A stretch of 64,000 bases of DNA from Stutzerimonas stutzeri (GTDB lineage Bacteria > Pseudomonadota > Gammaproteobacteria > Pseudomonadales > Pseudomonadaceae). The stretch lies in assembly GCF_009789555.1 (NCBI RefSeq), contig NZ_CP046902.1, positions 2,744,001 to 2,808,000 on the forward strand, in the 5' to 3' direction. The position numbers and the translations under genes were made by a program. Below, in pieces: positions 42,702 through 51,122 of this stretch (its first letter is position 1; each line of letters starts with the position of its first letter). Below the pieces are notes generated by a model. That model was not told where the DNA came from. It made no database searches and was given only the letters and a program-made list of their open reading frames with translations.

Positions 42702-45257
42702 TTAATTCAACTTGGCGCGGGCGGCAGCGATGAGCGTTGGCAGCGGTTCCCAGGCGGGGTCCTGCTGAGGTGGGAGGGGGGCGTACTCGACCTTGATGGC
42801 TTTTTCCGGCACGTTTTCATGCCGGGCGTAGCCTTCGGCATCGAGATTCCCGGCAATGACCTGACCGCCCTCGAAGAAAATCTGGTAGCCCTGCTCCGCG
42901 AACGGGGTGCCGTCAGGGCTGCGATGGTCGATGGCTATCCAGTTGCCTTGGGTCATCCAGGCCGGTAACGGCCAGGATGCCTGGCTCGCACCCGTCAGAA
43001 CGTGCGCTTGAGCCTTGACCGTAAAGCTGCCGGGCATGCCGAACTCGATATCGCCGCCGGCGAGCCGGATGTAGGCCCCGCCGCAGAGCAGGGTGATGTG
43101 GTCCTTGGCGGCCATGGTGATGTGTTGCTGAGAGGAACTGAGTTCGATGCTTTGCTCGGCCTGCACCTTGATGCCGTTGTGCTGCGCCTGGATTTGCACT
43201 TCGCCCCGGTGGGCGATGTGGCGCATGTCGCCGCTTTGCGCAAACAGCCCCACGTCCTGCCCGGCGTTGAGCACGATGTTCTGCCCGGCGCTCAGGTGTT
43301 GGTGCTGTTGGGCGACGCTGTCGATGTGTTCGCTGGCGCTCAGGGCGATGCTGCGCGGGGTGGCGACGGCCACGCCCGCCGGGGCGCTGACGGCGATCAG
43401 CGGTTGGCCACCACCGCTGCCTTCGGGGTGGTCGTTGGCGCCCTGGTCGAGTTCGCGCACAGCGCTGGTCAGGGTCTGCTGCGGCTCGGGATCGTGGCCG
43501 ATGCCCTGGTTGTCGGCGGCGACCTGGCCGAGCGTGCGCGCCAGTTCCAGCGCGCTCTCCAGCAGCGCGATGGCCCCGGCGCGGTCGAGCTGACCGCCGT
43601 TGGCTTGCGCCTGGGCCTCGGTGGACAGCAGCAGGCCCTTGGCCGCACGCAACGCGCCGCTGGCATCGCTGCGCAACTCGAAACCCTCGCCGCGTGGCGC
43701 GCCGCCTTGTGGCCTGGGATGGGTCAGAAAGCCTTCGTTCAGCGCGGTGTGCGCGTGATCGCTCATCAGCGCGATGCTGATTTCCCCGTGGGTGTCGTCG
43801 ATGCGCAGCTCGTTGGCCCGGTTGGCCTGATGTTCCTTGCTGCGAATGGCGCTGAGGGTCTTGTAGTCGGGCAGCTTGTAGGGCGTCGGGTGAGTCGCCG
43901 GGTAGGTCCGTCCGGTGACGATCGGCTGATCGCAGTCACCGTCGAGGAAATCGACGATGACCTCGTGCCCGACCCGTGGCAGGGCGATATGCCCCCACGC
44001 CGGACCGGCCCAGTTCTGCGCCACCCGAATCCAGCAGGAGCTGTGCTCGTCGCCCTGCGCCCGGCGGTCCCAGGGAAACTCGACCTTGATCCGGGCGAAG
44101 GCGTCGCAATAGATTTCCTCGCGCGCAGGCCCGACCACCGTGGCGATATGCGGGCCGTCGATACGCGGCTTCGGCGGCAGCGGCGCGCACCAGTCGCTGT
44201 GGTCGGGCAGCAGCTCGGCGCGAAGATGATAATGCGTGCCCTGTTCGGCCTCGGCGGCTTCCTCCTGCTGGCTGGTGCTCTGGGTGCCGGCGTGATGCAG
44301 GCGCAGGGCGCGCCAGCCGCGATTCATGTCCGCACGCGGGTGGCCGATCAGGGTAAAGGCCGGGCCGGGCAGCAGCCGCGCATCGTCACCCTCGACCCGC
44401 GCCACCCGCGCATCGCCGCGCAGGGCCTGCAAACGGGTGCGGGTGAACGGCTGACCGGCTTCGTCCTGCTTGTAGCGTCCGGGATAGTCATAGCGCTGAT
44501 AATCGCTGCGCTGGTGGTCGAGCTCGGCCCCCTCGACACTGTGCTGCTGGTTGTAGCGCGGGTGCTTGAAGGTGTAGTCGCGCTGGGTCTGGCGCGCGGT
44601 GCGCACCTGCTCGGCATAGGTGAAGCGGTGCAGCGCGGGCACGGGCGCATCGCCCCCGGCGCTGGGGTTGTAGAGCAACGGCTCGCCCTCAAGGGTGCCG
44701 TGGCTGTGAAGATGGTCGCTGAACAGCAGGCGATGACTGTTGGCACTGTGCGCGAAGGCGTAATAAAAACCTTCCTCGGCGGCCAGCCGCTCAATGAAGG
44801 CCAGATCGGTCTCACCGGCCTGCACGCAATACTCGCGGGGCAGGTGTTCACGGGTGCAGACCACTTCGCAATCGCTGAGGCCGTGCTGGGCGAGCACCTG
44901 CTCGATAATCTGAGGCACAGACAATGCCTGAAAGATGCGCCAGTCCGAGCACAGGCCCAGACGGGCCAGGGCGGGTTCGACCAGCGCCCGGTAACGGGTG
45001 CGACGAAAGCCGCTGTCGGCCTGCTCGAAGGCACTGACGCGGCCCTGCACATGACGCACGGCGACGCCGTACTGCTCGATGGTCAAGGTCAGAGGCTGAT
45101 CGAGCACCTGAGCGAAATCGATGGCCGGATCGAAACTGGCCAGTTCCAGCTCCAGACGAAAAGGCTCGGAAAGCGCCTCGTCCAGGGTAAAACTCACCAC
45201 CTCGAAATCACCCGCCGCAGCGGTGACGGTAAAACGCAGATCGGCTTGGCTCGGCAT
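42702..45257 (-). CDS. vgrG: VgrG (TssI), T6SS spike protein with C-terminal extension
   Basis: 851 residues. The gp27-like part (about 1-375, RFTVTAAAGDFEVVSFTLDEALSEPFRLELELAS at the start) is followed by the gp5 OB-fold (about 385-460, ARIKVEFPWDRRAQGDEHSSCWIRVAQNWAG and GHEVIVDFLDGDCDQPIVTGRTYP) and the beta-helix needle of the DUF2345 type (about 555-750, with AGQNIVLNAGQDVGLFAQ repeats). An extra domain of about 95 residues (WPLPAWMTQGNWIAIDHR...AARAKLN) follows the needle and probably docks the next-encoded effector. ATG 45257 has AAGGAG in front; earlier frames lack support. No other T6SS structural genes are in the window. Confidence 0.95.
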   Translation of the reverse strand: MPSQADLRFTVTAAAGDFEVVSFTLDEALSEPFRLELELASFDPAIDFAQVLDQPLTLTIEQYGVAVRHVQGRVSAFEQADSGFRRTRYRALVEPALARLGLCSDWRIFQALSVPQIIEQVLAQHGLSDCEVVCTREHLPREYCVQAGETDLAFIERLAAEEGFYYAFAHSANSHRLLFSDHLHSHGTLEGEPLLYNPSAGGDAPVPALHRFTYAEQVRTARQTQRDYTFKHPRYNQQHSVEGAELDHQRSDYQRYDYPGRYKQDEAGQPFTRTRLQALRGDARVARVEGDDARLLPGPAFTLIGHPRADMNRGWRALRLHHAGTQSTSQQEEAAEAEQGTHYHLRAELLPDHSDWCAPLPPKPRIDGPHIATVVGPAREEIYCDAFARIKVEFPWDRRAQGDEHSSCWIRVAQNWAGPAWGHIALPRVGHEVIVDFLDGDCDQPIVTGRTYPATHPTPYKLPDYKTLSAIRSKEHQANRANELRIDDTHGEISIALMSDHAHTALNEGFLTHPRPQGGAPRGEGFELRSDASGALRAAKGLLLSTEAQAQANGGQLDRAGAIALLESALELARTLGQVAADNQGIGHDPEPQQTLTSAVRELDQGANDHPEGSGGGQPLIAVSAPAGVAVATPRSIALSASEHIDSVAQQHQHLSAGQNIVLNAGQDVGLFAQSGDMRHIAHRGEVQIQAQHNGIKVQAEQSIELSSSQQHITMAAKDHITLLCGGAYIRLAGGDIEFGMPGSFTVKAQAHVLTGASQASWPLPAWMTQGNWIAIDHRSPDGTPFAEQGYQIFFEGGQVIAGNLDAEGYARHENVPEKAIKVEYAPLPPQQDPAWEPLPTLIAAARAKLN

Positions 45258-45344
45258 GACGTGCTCCTTGCGGCCGGCAAGCGATACCGGCGTCCATGAC
45301 AAGAGAAGCCGCCACCGCCCAGGGCGGCAGCGGCGGTAGGCGCA

Positions 45345-45861
45345 TCAGACGATCGGCTTGCGCCAGTCGTCGGAGGCCTCGGTGCCCTGCCACGGCATGG
45401 GTCCAGGTGATCTTGCGGTAAGCCAGGCTGATCTCGATCAGCTGGGTATAACCGGACTTGCTGCTGTCCTGCGCGTGCGGCAGCACGGTATTGATGTCGA
45501 CGATGGTGGCGTCTTCAAGCAGGGTGGTGAAGAAATGCTCCTGCTTGCCCTCGACCGAAGTGCGGAACCATTGCGTTTCGACCTTGTTCAGGGTCTCGCC
45601 GGTGGCCAGAGCCTGATATAGCAGCGGGATGGCCTTGTTCAGCGCACAGGTAAACACGAACGGCTTGTGCACGCGCTGGCCGGAAGGCTGGCCGCTTTGC
45701 GGGTCGGTGGGCGTGGTCACGCGGTGCTTGATTTCCTGCACCAGGATCTGATCTTCGTGACCTTCCTGATAAACGTTACCGACCGAATCGGAAGTGAAAG
45801 CACCTTGGGTGATATTGCCCTGGGTCCTGCCAGTGATGGCAATGTATGCGGGTGTGGACAT
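45345..45861 (-). pseudogene. hcp: Hcp, T6SS tube protein, with a frameshift near the 3' end
   Basis: MSTPAYIAITGRTQGNITQGAF is the start of the 170-residue Hcp family; residues 1-157 fit well, through SLAYRKITWTHAVAG. There the frame is broken: one extra base in the CCC at 45385-45387 (GGG on the coding strand) changes the expected GTEASDDWRKPIV-stop to GHRGLRRLAQ and opens the frame into the start of vgrG, to 45208 (217 residues). Removing one base restores a 171-residue Hcp ending at the TGA 45347-45345; the interval is 517 bp, that is 3x172+1. Either a disabled gene or a sequencing error. It is the first gene of the hcp-vgrG-effector-immunity operon. Confidence 0.88.
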
Positions 45862-45933
45862 GACAGATTCCTTATGTCGTCGGGGGCCACGATGGCCTTG
45901 GGTCCGTCCCGGTGATGGGGACGAGAGCGACAG

Positions 45934-45949
45934 AGCATAGGACGTGCCA
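45934..45949 (-). promoter_or_regulatory. Predicted sigma54 (RpoN) promoter of hcp
   Basis: On the minus strand TGGCAC-GTCCT-ATGCT lies about 73 bases before the hcp ATG. It matches the sigma54 consensus TGGCAC-N5-TTGCW except for one base, with GG and GC exactly 10 bases apart. Many Pseudomonas hcp genes are RpoN-controlled. Confidence 0.75.
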
Positions 45950-45980
45950 ACATCCATAAAGATGGATAAAAGCCTTTTAT

Positions 45981-45993
45981 AATCAATTGGTTA
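45981..45993. promoter_or_regulatory. Consensus IHF site
   Basis: AATCAATTGGTTA matches the IHF consensus WATCAANNNNTTR at every defined position. It lies between the predicted sigma54 promoter and the dyad repeats, where IHF bends DNA so that an enhancer-bound activator can touch the polymerase. Confidence 0.65.
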
Positions 45994-46068
45994 GGTGAAT
46001 GTAGAATGTCGTTTACGACAAGCCGTTGGGCCTAAAACCCTAAAAAACACAGGGAAATTCAAGCAAGT

Positions 46069-46160
46069 CGGGCCATTTTTGACTCGGTGCTTCGTAAGTA
46101 ATTGAAAACAAAGGATACGCGTCGAGCCATTTTTGGCCCGATCGAGCCAGAAATGGCCCG
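46069..46160. promoter_or_regulatory. Three copies of an 18-bp dyad, candidate enhancer (UAS) for the hcp promoter
   Basis: CGAGCCA-N4-TGGCCCG occurs at 46123-46140 and 46143-46160 (20-bp period), and an inverted copy with one mismatch, CGGGCCA-N4-TGACTCG, at 46069-46086. Each is a 7-4-7 dyad. They lie about 120-226 bp upstream of the sigma54 promoter, the usual distance for a bacterial enhancer-binding protein. Confidence 0.65.
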
Positions 46161-46550
46161 GTCGGTATTTTGACCAGCGAAGCGCTACTGATCAGTGGAG
46201 GTGGTGTCAGGTATATGAGGCGCTAAGTAGCGATATTTTGGAAAGAGAAAGTAGTAGCCCCGCATGCTGTTGCCGGGGCCTGGCTTCGATGAGGTCATCG
46301 TATCTGCTGTCGTACGGGTCGGCTTGCCGCGGTAGCGTAGATCAGGTGTCGCGCGGGGTGGATAGCGGAGCGAATTCAAACCCCAAACCCTTTCGACGCG
46401 GTTGTATGATGAGTTCGGCTTTGCCAAGATCAGAATGCGCCGGAGAGGGCATGGCCCGTTGAGCGGCGCGGGCGCTCGTTCTCTGAACGTCTGGCCCTGA
46501 TCCGGCCCGCCAGCTTCCTACCGTGTTCCACCCAATCGACAGGCGAACCG
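46161..46550. other. 390 bp between the hcp control region and the MFS gene, no gene recognised
   Basis: Short open frames on both strands have no recognisable product. One, on the minus strand at 46185-46427, lacks a ribosome-binding site. A weak inverted repeat GCCCCG/CGGGGC occurs near 46257-46279. The end of this stretch should hold the promoter of the MFS gene. Confidence 0.4.
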
Positions 46551-47738
46551 ATGCCCGCTGCGAAAACACCTGCTGCAAACGACACGTTGTTCATCCTGTC
46601 GCTGGTGGTGTTCAATTTCATCTCGTTCATCTCCATCGGCATTCCCCTGGCGTCGCTTCCAGGCTACGTGCACGAGACGCTTGGCTTCAGCACCGCCATC
46701 GCCGGTATCGTCATCGGCGCCCAATACCTGACCACCTTGCTCTGCCGCCCGCTTGCCGGGCGTCTTGCCGACGAGCGCGGCGCGAAGAAGACCGTATTGA
46801 TCGGTATGGCGTCCGGCCTGGCCAGCGGCCTGTTGCTGCTGATCTCGGCGTTGCTGGAATCCTGGCCGATGGCGAGCATCGGCGTCATGCTGGCGAGCCG
46901 CTTGATCCTCGGCTTTGCGCAAAGTCTGATCGGCATTTCGGCGATCACCTGGGGAATCAGTCGACTCGGGCCGCAAAGCACCGCGCGAATGATTTCCTGG
47001 AACGGCGTCGCGGCCTATGGCGGGGTGGGTATCGGCGCACCGCTGGGTGTGTTTATGACGCAGTCGCTCGGGTTGTGGAGCCTGGGTGTGGTGACCATGC
47101 TGCTGGCCGCGACCGGTTTGGCCCTTGCCTGGCGCCGAGGCGACGCCCCCCTCAATCCGGGTGAGCGCTTGCCGTTCGGCAAGGTGTTGTGGAAGGTCGC
47201 TCCGCCCGGCATCAGTCTGGCGCTGGCGACGATCGGCTACGGAACGCTGACAGCCTTCATTGCGCTGTACTACAACGCGCGCGGTTGGGACGGGGCCGCC
47301 TGGTGCCTGACCGCTTTCGCGTTCGCCTTCATCGGAACGCGCCTGCTGTTCCCCAACCTGATCAACCGTGTCGGGGGTTATTCGGTTGCGGTGGTCTGTC
47401 TGGTGGTGGAAATCCTTGGGCTGCTCATGCTCTGGCTCGCCGAGGCGCCCGGCGTGGCCCTGGCCGGATCCGCCCTGACGGGGTGCGGGCTTTCCTTGCT
47501 CTATCCGGCGCTGGGAGTAGGCGTGGTATCACGCGTCGGGGCGGGCAACCGCAGCTCCGGACTCAGCGTCTTCGCTATGTTCTTCGATCTGGCGCTGGGG
47601 CTGTCCGGGGCGATCATGGGAGGGCTGGCCGTCTACATCGGGATGCAGAGCATCTTCCTCGGCGCGGCAGCGATGGCCGCGGCTGGCCTGGCAATCGTAT
47701 GGGGGCTGCTCAAGCAGGAACGCAAGGCAGAAGGCTGA
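46551..47738 (+). CDS. MFS transporter, YhhS/YfcJ (UPF0226) family
   Basis: 395 residues with twelve predicted membrane helices. The family loop between helices 2 and 3 is CRPLAGRLADERGAKKTVLIG (about 65-85), and helix 4-5 has SRLILGFAQSLIGISAITWGISRLG. Members are proton-driven drug or metabolite transporters; the substrate cannot be read from the sequence. It is convergent with the MarR gene and close to the cyclohexanecarboxylate genes, so uptake or export of that acid is a possible but unproven role. Confidence 0.88.
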   Translation: MPAAKTPAANDTLFILSLVVFNFISFISIGIPLASLPGYVHETLGFSTAIAGIVIGAQYLTTLLCRPLAGRLADERGAKKTVLIGMASGLASGLLLLISALLESWPMASIGVMLASRLILGFAQSLIGISAITWGISRLGPQSTARMISWNGVAAYGGVGIGAPLGVFMTQSLGLWSLGVVTMLLAATGLALAWRRGDAPLNPGERLPFGKVLWKVAPPGISLALATIGYGTLTAFIALYYNARGWDGAAWCLTAFAFAFIGTRLLFPNLINRVGGYSVAVVCLVVEILGLLMLWLAEAPGVALAGSALTGCGLSLLYPALGVGVVSRVGAGNRSSGLSVFAMFFDLALGLSGAIMGGLAVYIGMQSIFLGAAAMAAAGLAIVWGLLKQERKAEG

Positions 47739-47764
47739 CCGGGCGCCACTTTGGCGCCATGCGT

Positions 47765-48250
47765 TCATTCGAGGGGTGTGTCGGTCGAGGTGGCTGTGCG
47801 GGCCAGGGCAATACCGTCCAGGTCGCCCTGCAACTTGCTGAGGTAGTGCAGGAAATTGACGCTGTCATCGAAGCTGAAGCCTTTCAAGCCTTGCCGATAG
47901 AATTCCTCGATCCGCTGTTGGAGTGCGTCCCAGTAGGCGCGACCCTGTGCGGTCAACCTGACCAGCCGAGCGCGTCCATCGTCCGGGTGCGGTACGCGCT
48001 GTACATGCTGGTCCCGCTCCATGCGCTTGAGCACGCCGTCCAGGCTCTGGCGGCTGACGACCAAGTATTCGGTCAGTTGGTTGAACGAAATTCCGTCTTC
48101 ATAGCCTGGGCGAGACAGCGCGCCGAGTACGGCCCACTGCACGGTGCTGATGCCCATCTCCTTCTGTACCTGCCGCTGCAGCACGTTGCCGGTCTGGAAC
48201 AACCGGAAGAAAAGCCGGTTGGGAATGCTCTTGGTTTCAATCGCGGTCAT
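47765..48250 (-). CDS. MarR-family regulator, probably BadR-like
   Basis: 161 residues, a winged-helix MarR protein: STVQWAVLGALSRPG, the recognition helix SFNQLTEYLVVSRQSLDGVLKRMERDQHVQRVPHPDDGRARLVRLTAQGRAYWD (about 52-106) and dimer helices at both ends. It lies directly downstream of the acyl-CoA dehydrogenase gene on the same strand. In Rhodopseudomonas palustris the MarR protein BadR represses the bad/ali genes and is relieved by a pathway CoA thioester. That this protein does the same here is inferred from location. Confidence 0.8.
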   Translation of the reverse strand: MTAIETKSIPNRLFFRLFQTGNVLQRQVQKEMGISTVQWAVLGALSRPGYEDGISFNQLTEYLVVSRQSLDGVLKRMERDQHVQRVPHPDDGRARLVRLTAQGRAYWDALQQRIEEFYRQGLKGFSFDDSVNFLHYLSKLQGDLDGIALARTATSTDTPLE

Positions 48251-48299
48251 CAGGGTTCCTTTGCGCGAAGGCGGTGCTCAGCCGGTCATGCCGATACGG

Positions 48300-49439
48300 C
48301 TATCTGGGAATGCACTCGCGGGCGATGATATTTTTCATGATCTGCGCCGTGCCGTCACCAATCTGCAGCCCGAGCACGTCGCGCATGCGTTGGGAAAAAG
48401 GCAGGTCTTCGCCCCACCCAGTGTGGCCATGGGCAAGCATGCACTGCTTGACCACATCGAACGCCAACTTTGGCGCCCACCATTTGTTCATCGCCGCTTC
48501 GGCGTTGTGCCGCTGGCCGGAATCCTTCAGCCAGAGCGCGTAGAAGCACTGCAAGCGGGCGGCCTGGACGTACGTCTGGAACTCGGCCAGCGGGTGGGTC
48601 AGTCCCTGGAAGGCGGCGAGTGGCTGGCCGAATGCCTGCCGCTCGGTCAGCCACTGCCAGGTCTCGTCCAGTGACTGCTGGGCCACGGCCAGGCACTGCA
48701 GGCCGATCAGCGCGCGGCTGTAGTCGAAGCCCTGCATGACCTGCTTGAAGCCCTGGCCCTCATCACCGAGCCGATGGCTGGCAGGCACCGCGACGTTATC
48801 GAAGAAGATCGAACCACGGCCAATGGCGCGCTGGCCGGCATCTTCGAAGCGTGTGGTGCTGATACCGGGCAGGTTCATGGGGACGAGAAAGGCGCTGATG
48901 CCATTGGCGCGAGCTTCCTGGGTGCCGGTGCGGGCAAACACGACGGCGACGTCAGCCTGGTCGGCCATGGAGATGGACGTTTTCTCCCCATTCAGGACGT
49001 AGACGTCGCCCCTGCGTTCGGCTTTGAGGCGCAGGCTCGCCGCATCGGAGCCGCCACCGGGTTCGGTCAGTGCGATGCACACGATCCGCCGACCGGCGGT
49101 AATCTCGGTGAGCCATTCGCTCGCCAGTTCGGGGCGGGCGTGCTGGCTGATGATCTGGCCGTTGAGCGAGGCCAGTAAGGGGATGTAGCCGACGTTGAAG
49201 TCGCCGCGTGAGATCTCCTCGACGATGATTCCAGCGGTCACGCAGTCCAGGCCGCTTCCGCCGTACTGCTCCGGTAGTTCTCCGCCGAGCAGCCCCATTT
49301 CGCCCATCTGGCGAATGACGTCACGTTCGATGATGCCGGCCTGGTCGCGTTTGCGGTAGGCGGGGGCGAGTACGTCGGCGCTGAAGCGAGCCACACTTTC
49401 GCGGATCGCGTTCTGGTCTTCATTGAAGGCGAAATTCAT
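48300..49439 (-). CDS. aliB: AliB-like cyclohexanecarboxyl-CoA dehydrogenase
   Basis: 379 residues, an acyl-CoA dehydrogenase. It has ERDVIRQMGEMGLLGGELPEQYGGSGLD near the N-terminus, the FAD and substrate motif IALTEPGGGSDAASLRL (about 120-136), LNGEKTSISMADQADV and the C-terminal HGHTGWGEDLPFSQRMRDVLGLQIGDGTAQIMKNIIAR. AliB oxidises cyclohexanecarboxyl-CoA to cyclohex-1-ene-1-carboxyl-CoA. The call depends on the gene set around it, as acyl-CoA dehydrogenases look alike. ATG 49439 is used; the longer frame upstream is not supported. Confidence 0.85.
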   Translation of the reverse strand: MNFAFNEDQNAIRESVARFSADVLAPAYRKRDQAGIIERDVIRQMGEMGLLGGELPEQYGGSGLDCVTAGIIVEEISRGDFNVGYIPLLASLNGQIISQHARPELASEWLTEITAGRRIVCIALTEPGGGSDAASLRLKAERRGDVYVLNGEKTSISMADQADVAVVFARTGTQEARANGISAFLVPMNLPGISTTRFEDAGQRAIGRGSIFFDNVAVPASHRLGDEGQGFKQVMQGFDYSRALIGLQCLAVAQQSLDETWQWLTERQAFGQPLAAFQGLTHPLAEFQTYVQAARLQCFYALWLKDSGQRHNAEAAMNKWWAPKLAFDVVKQCMLAHGHTGWGEDLPFSQRMRDVLGLQIGDGTAQIMKNIIARECIPR

Positions 49440-49523
49440 GGCGTTTTCCCCCTGCGCAGGGCGCAGTGATCGATTGGGTCCGGGTGCCCGGCGGAGCACC
49501 CGATGATGGGCGGAGCGAATGGC

Positions 49524-50306
49524 TCAGCGGTAGAACTTGCGGAAGTCCGGCGTGCGCTTTTCCTTGAACGCGGCGGTACCTTCCTTGGCCTCGTCGGTGT
49601 CGTAGTACAGGCTCAGGGCCTGCATGCCGAGGCCGCCGATTCCGGCGATGTTGTCACTGTCGGCATTGAACGAGCGTTTGGCGATGGAGAGGGCAGTGGG
49701 GCTCTTCTCGAGTATTTCGTCGCACCATTTCTGCACTTCGTCATCGAGCGCCTCGTGCGCTACGACGGCATTCACCAGGCCCCATTCCAGGGCCTGCCGC
49801 GCGCTGTACTTGCGGCACAGATACCAGATCTCCCGCGCGCGCTTCTCGCCCACGACGCGGGCGAGGTAGGCGGTTCCGAAGCCCGGATCGACCGAGCCGA
49901 CCTTGGGCCCGACCTGCCCGAAAACGGCCTTGTCTGAGGCGATGGACAGATCGCAGATGACATGCAGCACGTGCCCGCCGCCGATGGCGAAGCCGTTGAC
50001 ACGGGCGATCACCGGCTTGGGCACCTCGCGGATCAGCCGCTGTAATTCTTCGACCGGCAGGCCGATCAGGCCACGTCCGTCGTATTGACCCGCGTGGGCG
50101 CTCTGGTCACCGCCGGTACAGAATGCCTTGTCGCCCGCGCCAGTGAAGACGATCACGCCGATGGATCTGTTCCAGCCGGCACGGTTGAACGCGTCGATCA
50201 GCTCCATGCAGGTCTGGCCGCGGAAGGCGTTATAGCGGTCCGGGCGATTGATGGTGATGGTCGCGACGCCATCGGCTTCGCTGTAGAGGATGTCTTCGTA
50301 GTCCAT
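49524..50306 (-). CDS. badI: BadI-like 2-ketocyclohexanecarboxyl-CoA hydrolase
   Basis: 260 residues, a crotonase-fold protein with the BadI hallmarks: NRPDRYNAFRGQTCMELIDA, FTGAGDKAFCTGGDQSAHAGQYDGRG, KPVIARVNGFAIGGGHVL, FGQVGPKVGSVDPGFGTAYLARVVGEKRAREIWYLC and FRKFYR at the end. It closely follows the R. palustris BadI sequence as I remember it, including length. BadI opens the ring, giving pimelyl-CoA. It resembles MenB, but no other menaquinone gene is near. Confidence 0.92.
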   Translation of the reverse strand: MDYEDILYSEADGVATITINRPDRYNAFRGQTCMELIDAFNRAGWNRSIGVIVFTGAGDKAFCTGGDQSAHAGQYDGRGLIGLPVEELQRLIREVPKPVIARVNGFAIGGGHVLHVICDLSIASDKAVFGQVGPKVGSVDPGFGTAYLARVVGEKRAREIWYLCRKYSARQALEWGLVNAVVAHEALDDEVQKWCDEILEKSPTALSIAKRSFNADSDNIAGIGGLGMQALSLYYDTDEAKEGTAAFKEKRTPDFRKFYR

Positions 50307-50318
50307 GTTGCTCTCCTG

Positions 50319-51086
50319 TTAGCCGGCCATGGTCAGGCCGCCGGATACGCTGATGACCTGGCCGGTGATGAAGTCCGCGTCGTCGCTGGCGAGCAGGCAG
50401 ACGATGCCTGGGTAGTCGTCCGGCTGGCCGAGGCGGCGCTTGGGTACTGCGTTACGGAATGCTTCGAGCAGCTTTTCGGGATTGTTCGAGGTCGCCGCCA
50501 CGCTTTTCAGCAGCGCGGTGTCGGTGGGGCCTGGGCAGACCACGTTGAAATTGACGTTCTTGCTCGCGAGCTCTCGCGCCAGGGTCTTCGACAGGCCGAT
50601 CAAGCCGGCCTTGCAGGCGGCATACACCGCCTCGCCGGACGAGCCGACGCGTGCAGCGTCGGAGGCGATATTGATGACCTTGCCACCGCCTGCTTCGAGC
50701 ATTTTCGGCAGCACGACGTGGTGCATGTTGAGCGCGCCGGTCAGGTTGATGTCGATCAGCTGTTGCCAGATGCCGGGGTCGCTCTTGAGAAACGGCATGA
50801 AACGATCGAAGCCGGCATTGTTGACCAGCACGGTGGGTACGCCCAGTTCGTCCTGCACACTGTTTACCGTTTCGACGATGCTGGCGTAGTCGGTGATATC
50901 CACCGTGTAGGCCTTCGCCTGGCCTGCCGCTTCGGTGATCAGCTCAGCGGTTGCCTGGGCAGCGGACGCGTCACGGTCGAATACCGCGACACGGCTGCCT
51001 TCAGCCGCGAAGCGCAGGCACAGGGCGCGACCGATGCCTCCGCCACCGCCGGTGACGATCACGGTTTTTTCACGTAGACCTTTCAT
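50319..51086 (-). CDS. badH: BadH-like 2-hydroxycyclohexanecarboxyl-CoA dehydrogenase
   Basis: 255 residues, a short-chain dehydrogenase. The NAD site is VTGGGGGIGRALCLRFAAEG (about 11-30), the catalytic Tyr and Lys are in SGEAVYAACKAGL (about 150-162), and INIASDAARVGSS and VVCPGPTDTALLKS match R. palustris BadH closely. It oxidises 2-hydroxycyclohexanecarboxyl-CoA to the 2-keto form. It is 12 bp upstream of badI on the same strand, so the two are co-transcribed. Confidence 0.92.
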   Translation of the reverse strand: MKGLREKTVIVTGGGGGIGRALCLRFAAEGSRVAVFDRDASAAQATAELITEAAGQAKAYTVDITDYASIVETVNSVQDELGVPTVLVNNAGFDRFMPFLKSDPGIWQQLIDINLTGALNMHHVVLPKMLEAGGGKVINIASDAARVGSSGEAVYAACKAGLIGLSKTLARELASKNVNFNVVCPGPTDTALLKSVAATSNNPEKLLEAFRNAVPKRRLGQPDDYPGIVCLLASDDADFITGQVISVSGGLTMAG

Positions 51087-51122
51087 GGGTGAGTACTCCG
51101 GTTGGGTGCGTTCAGGATGGGT

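Noticed and set aside
43002..45299. A 765-codon open frame on the plus strand opposite vgrG
   Set aside because: It is the antisense shadow of a GC-rich gene. The product has no known domain and vgrG on the other strand is certain.
45208..45957. Hcp as a 249-residue protein with unique N- and C-terminal extensions
   Set aside because: The first 32 residues come from in-frame sequence before the real ATG (45861), and the last 60 come from a one-base insertion. Removing that base gives the standard Hcp end.
46185..46427. An 80-codon minus-strand frame upstream of hcp
   Set aside because: No ribosome-binding site, no known domain, biased composition; probably non-coding.
49524..50306. The crotonase gene as menB (naphthoate synthase)
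   Set aside because: MenB is the nearest well-known relative, but no menaquinone genes are adjacent, the sequence follows BadI closely and all other pathway genes are present.
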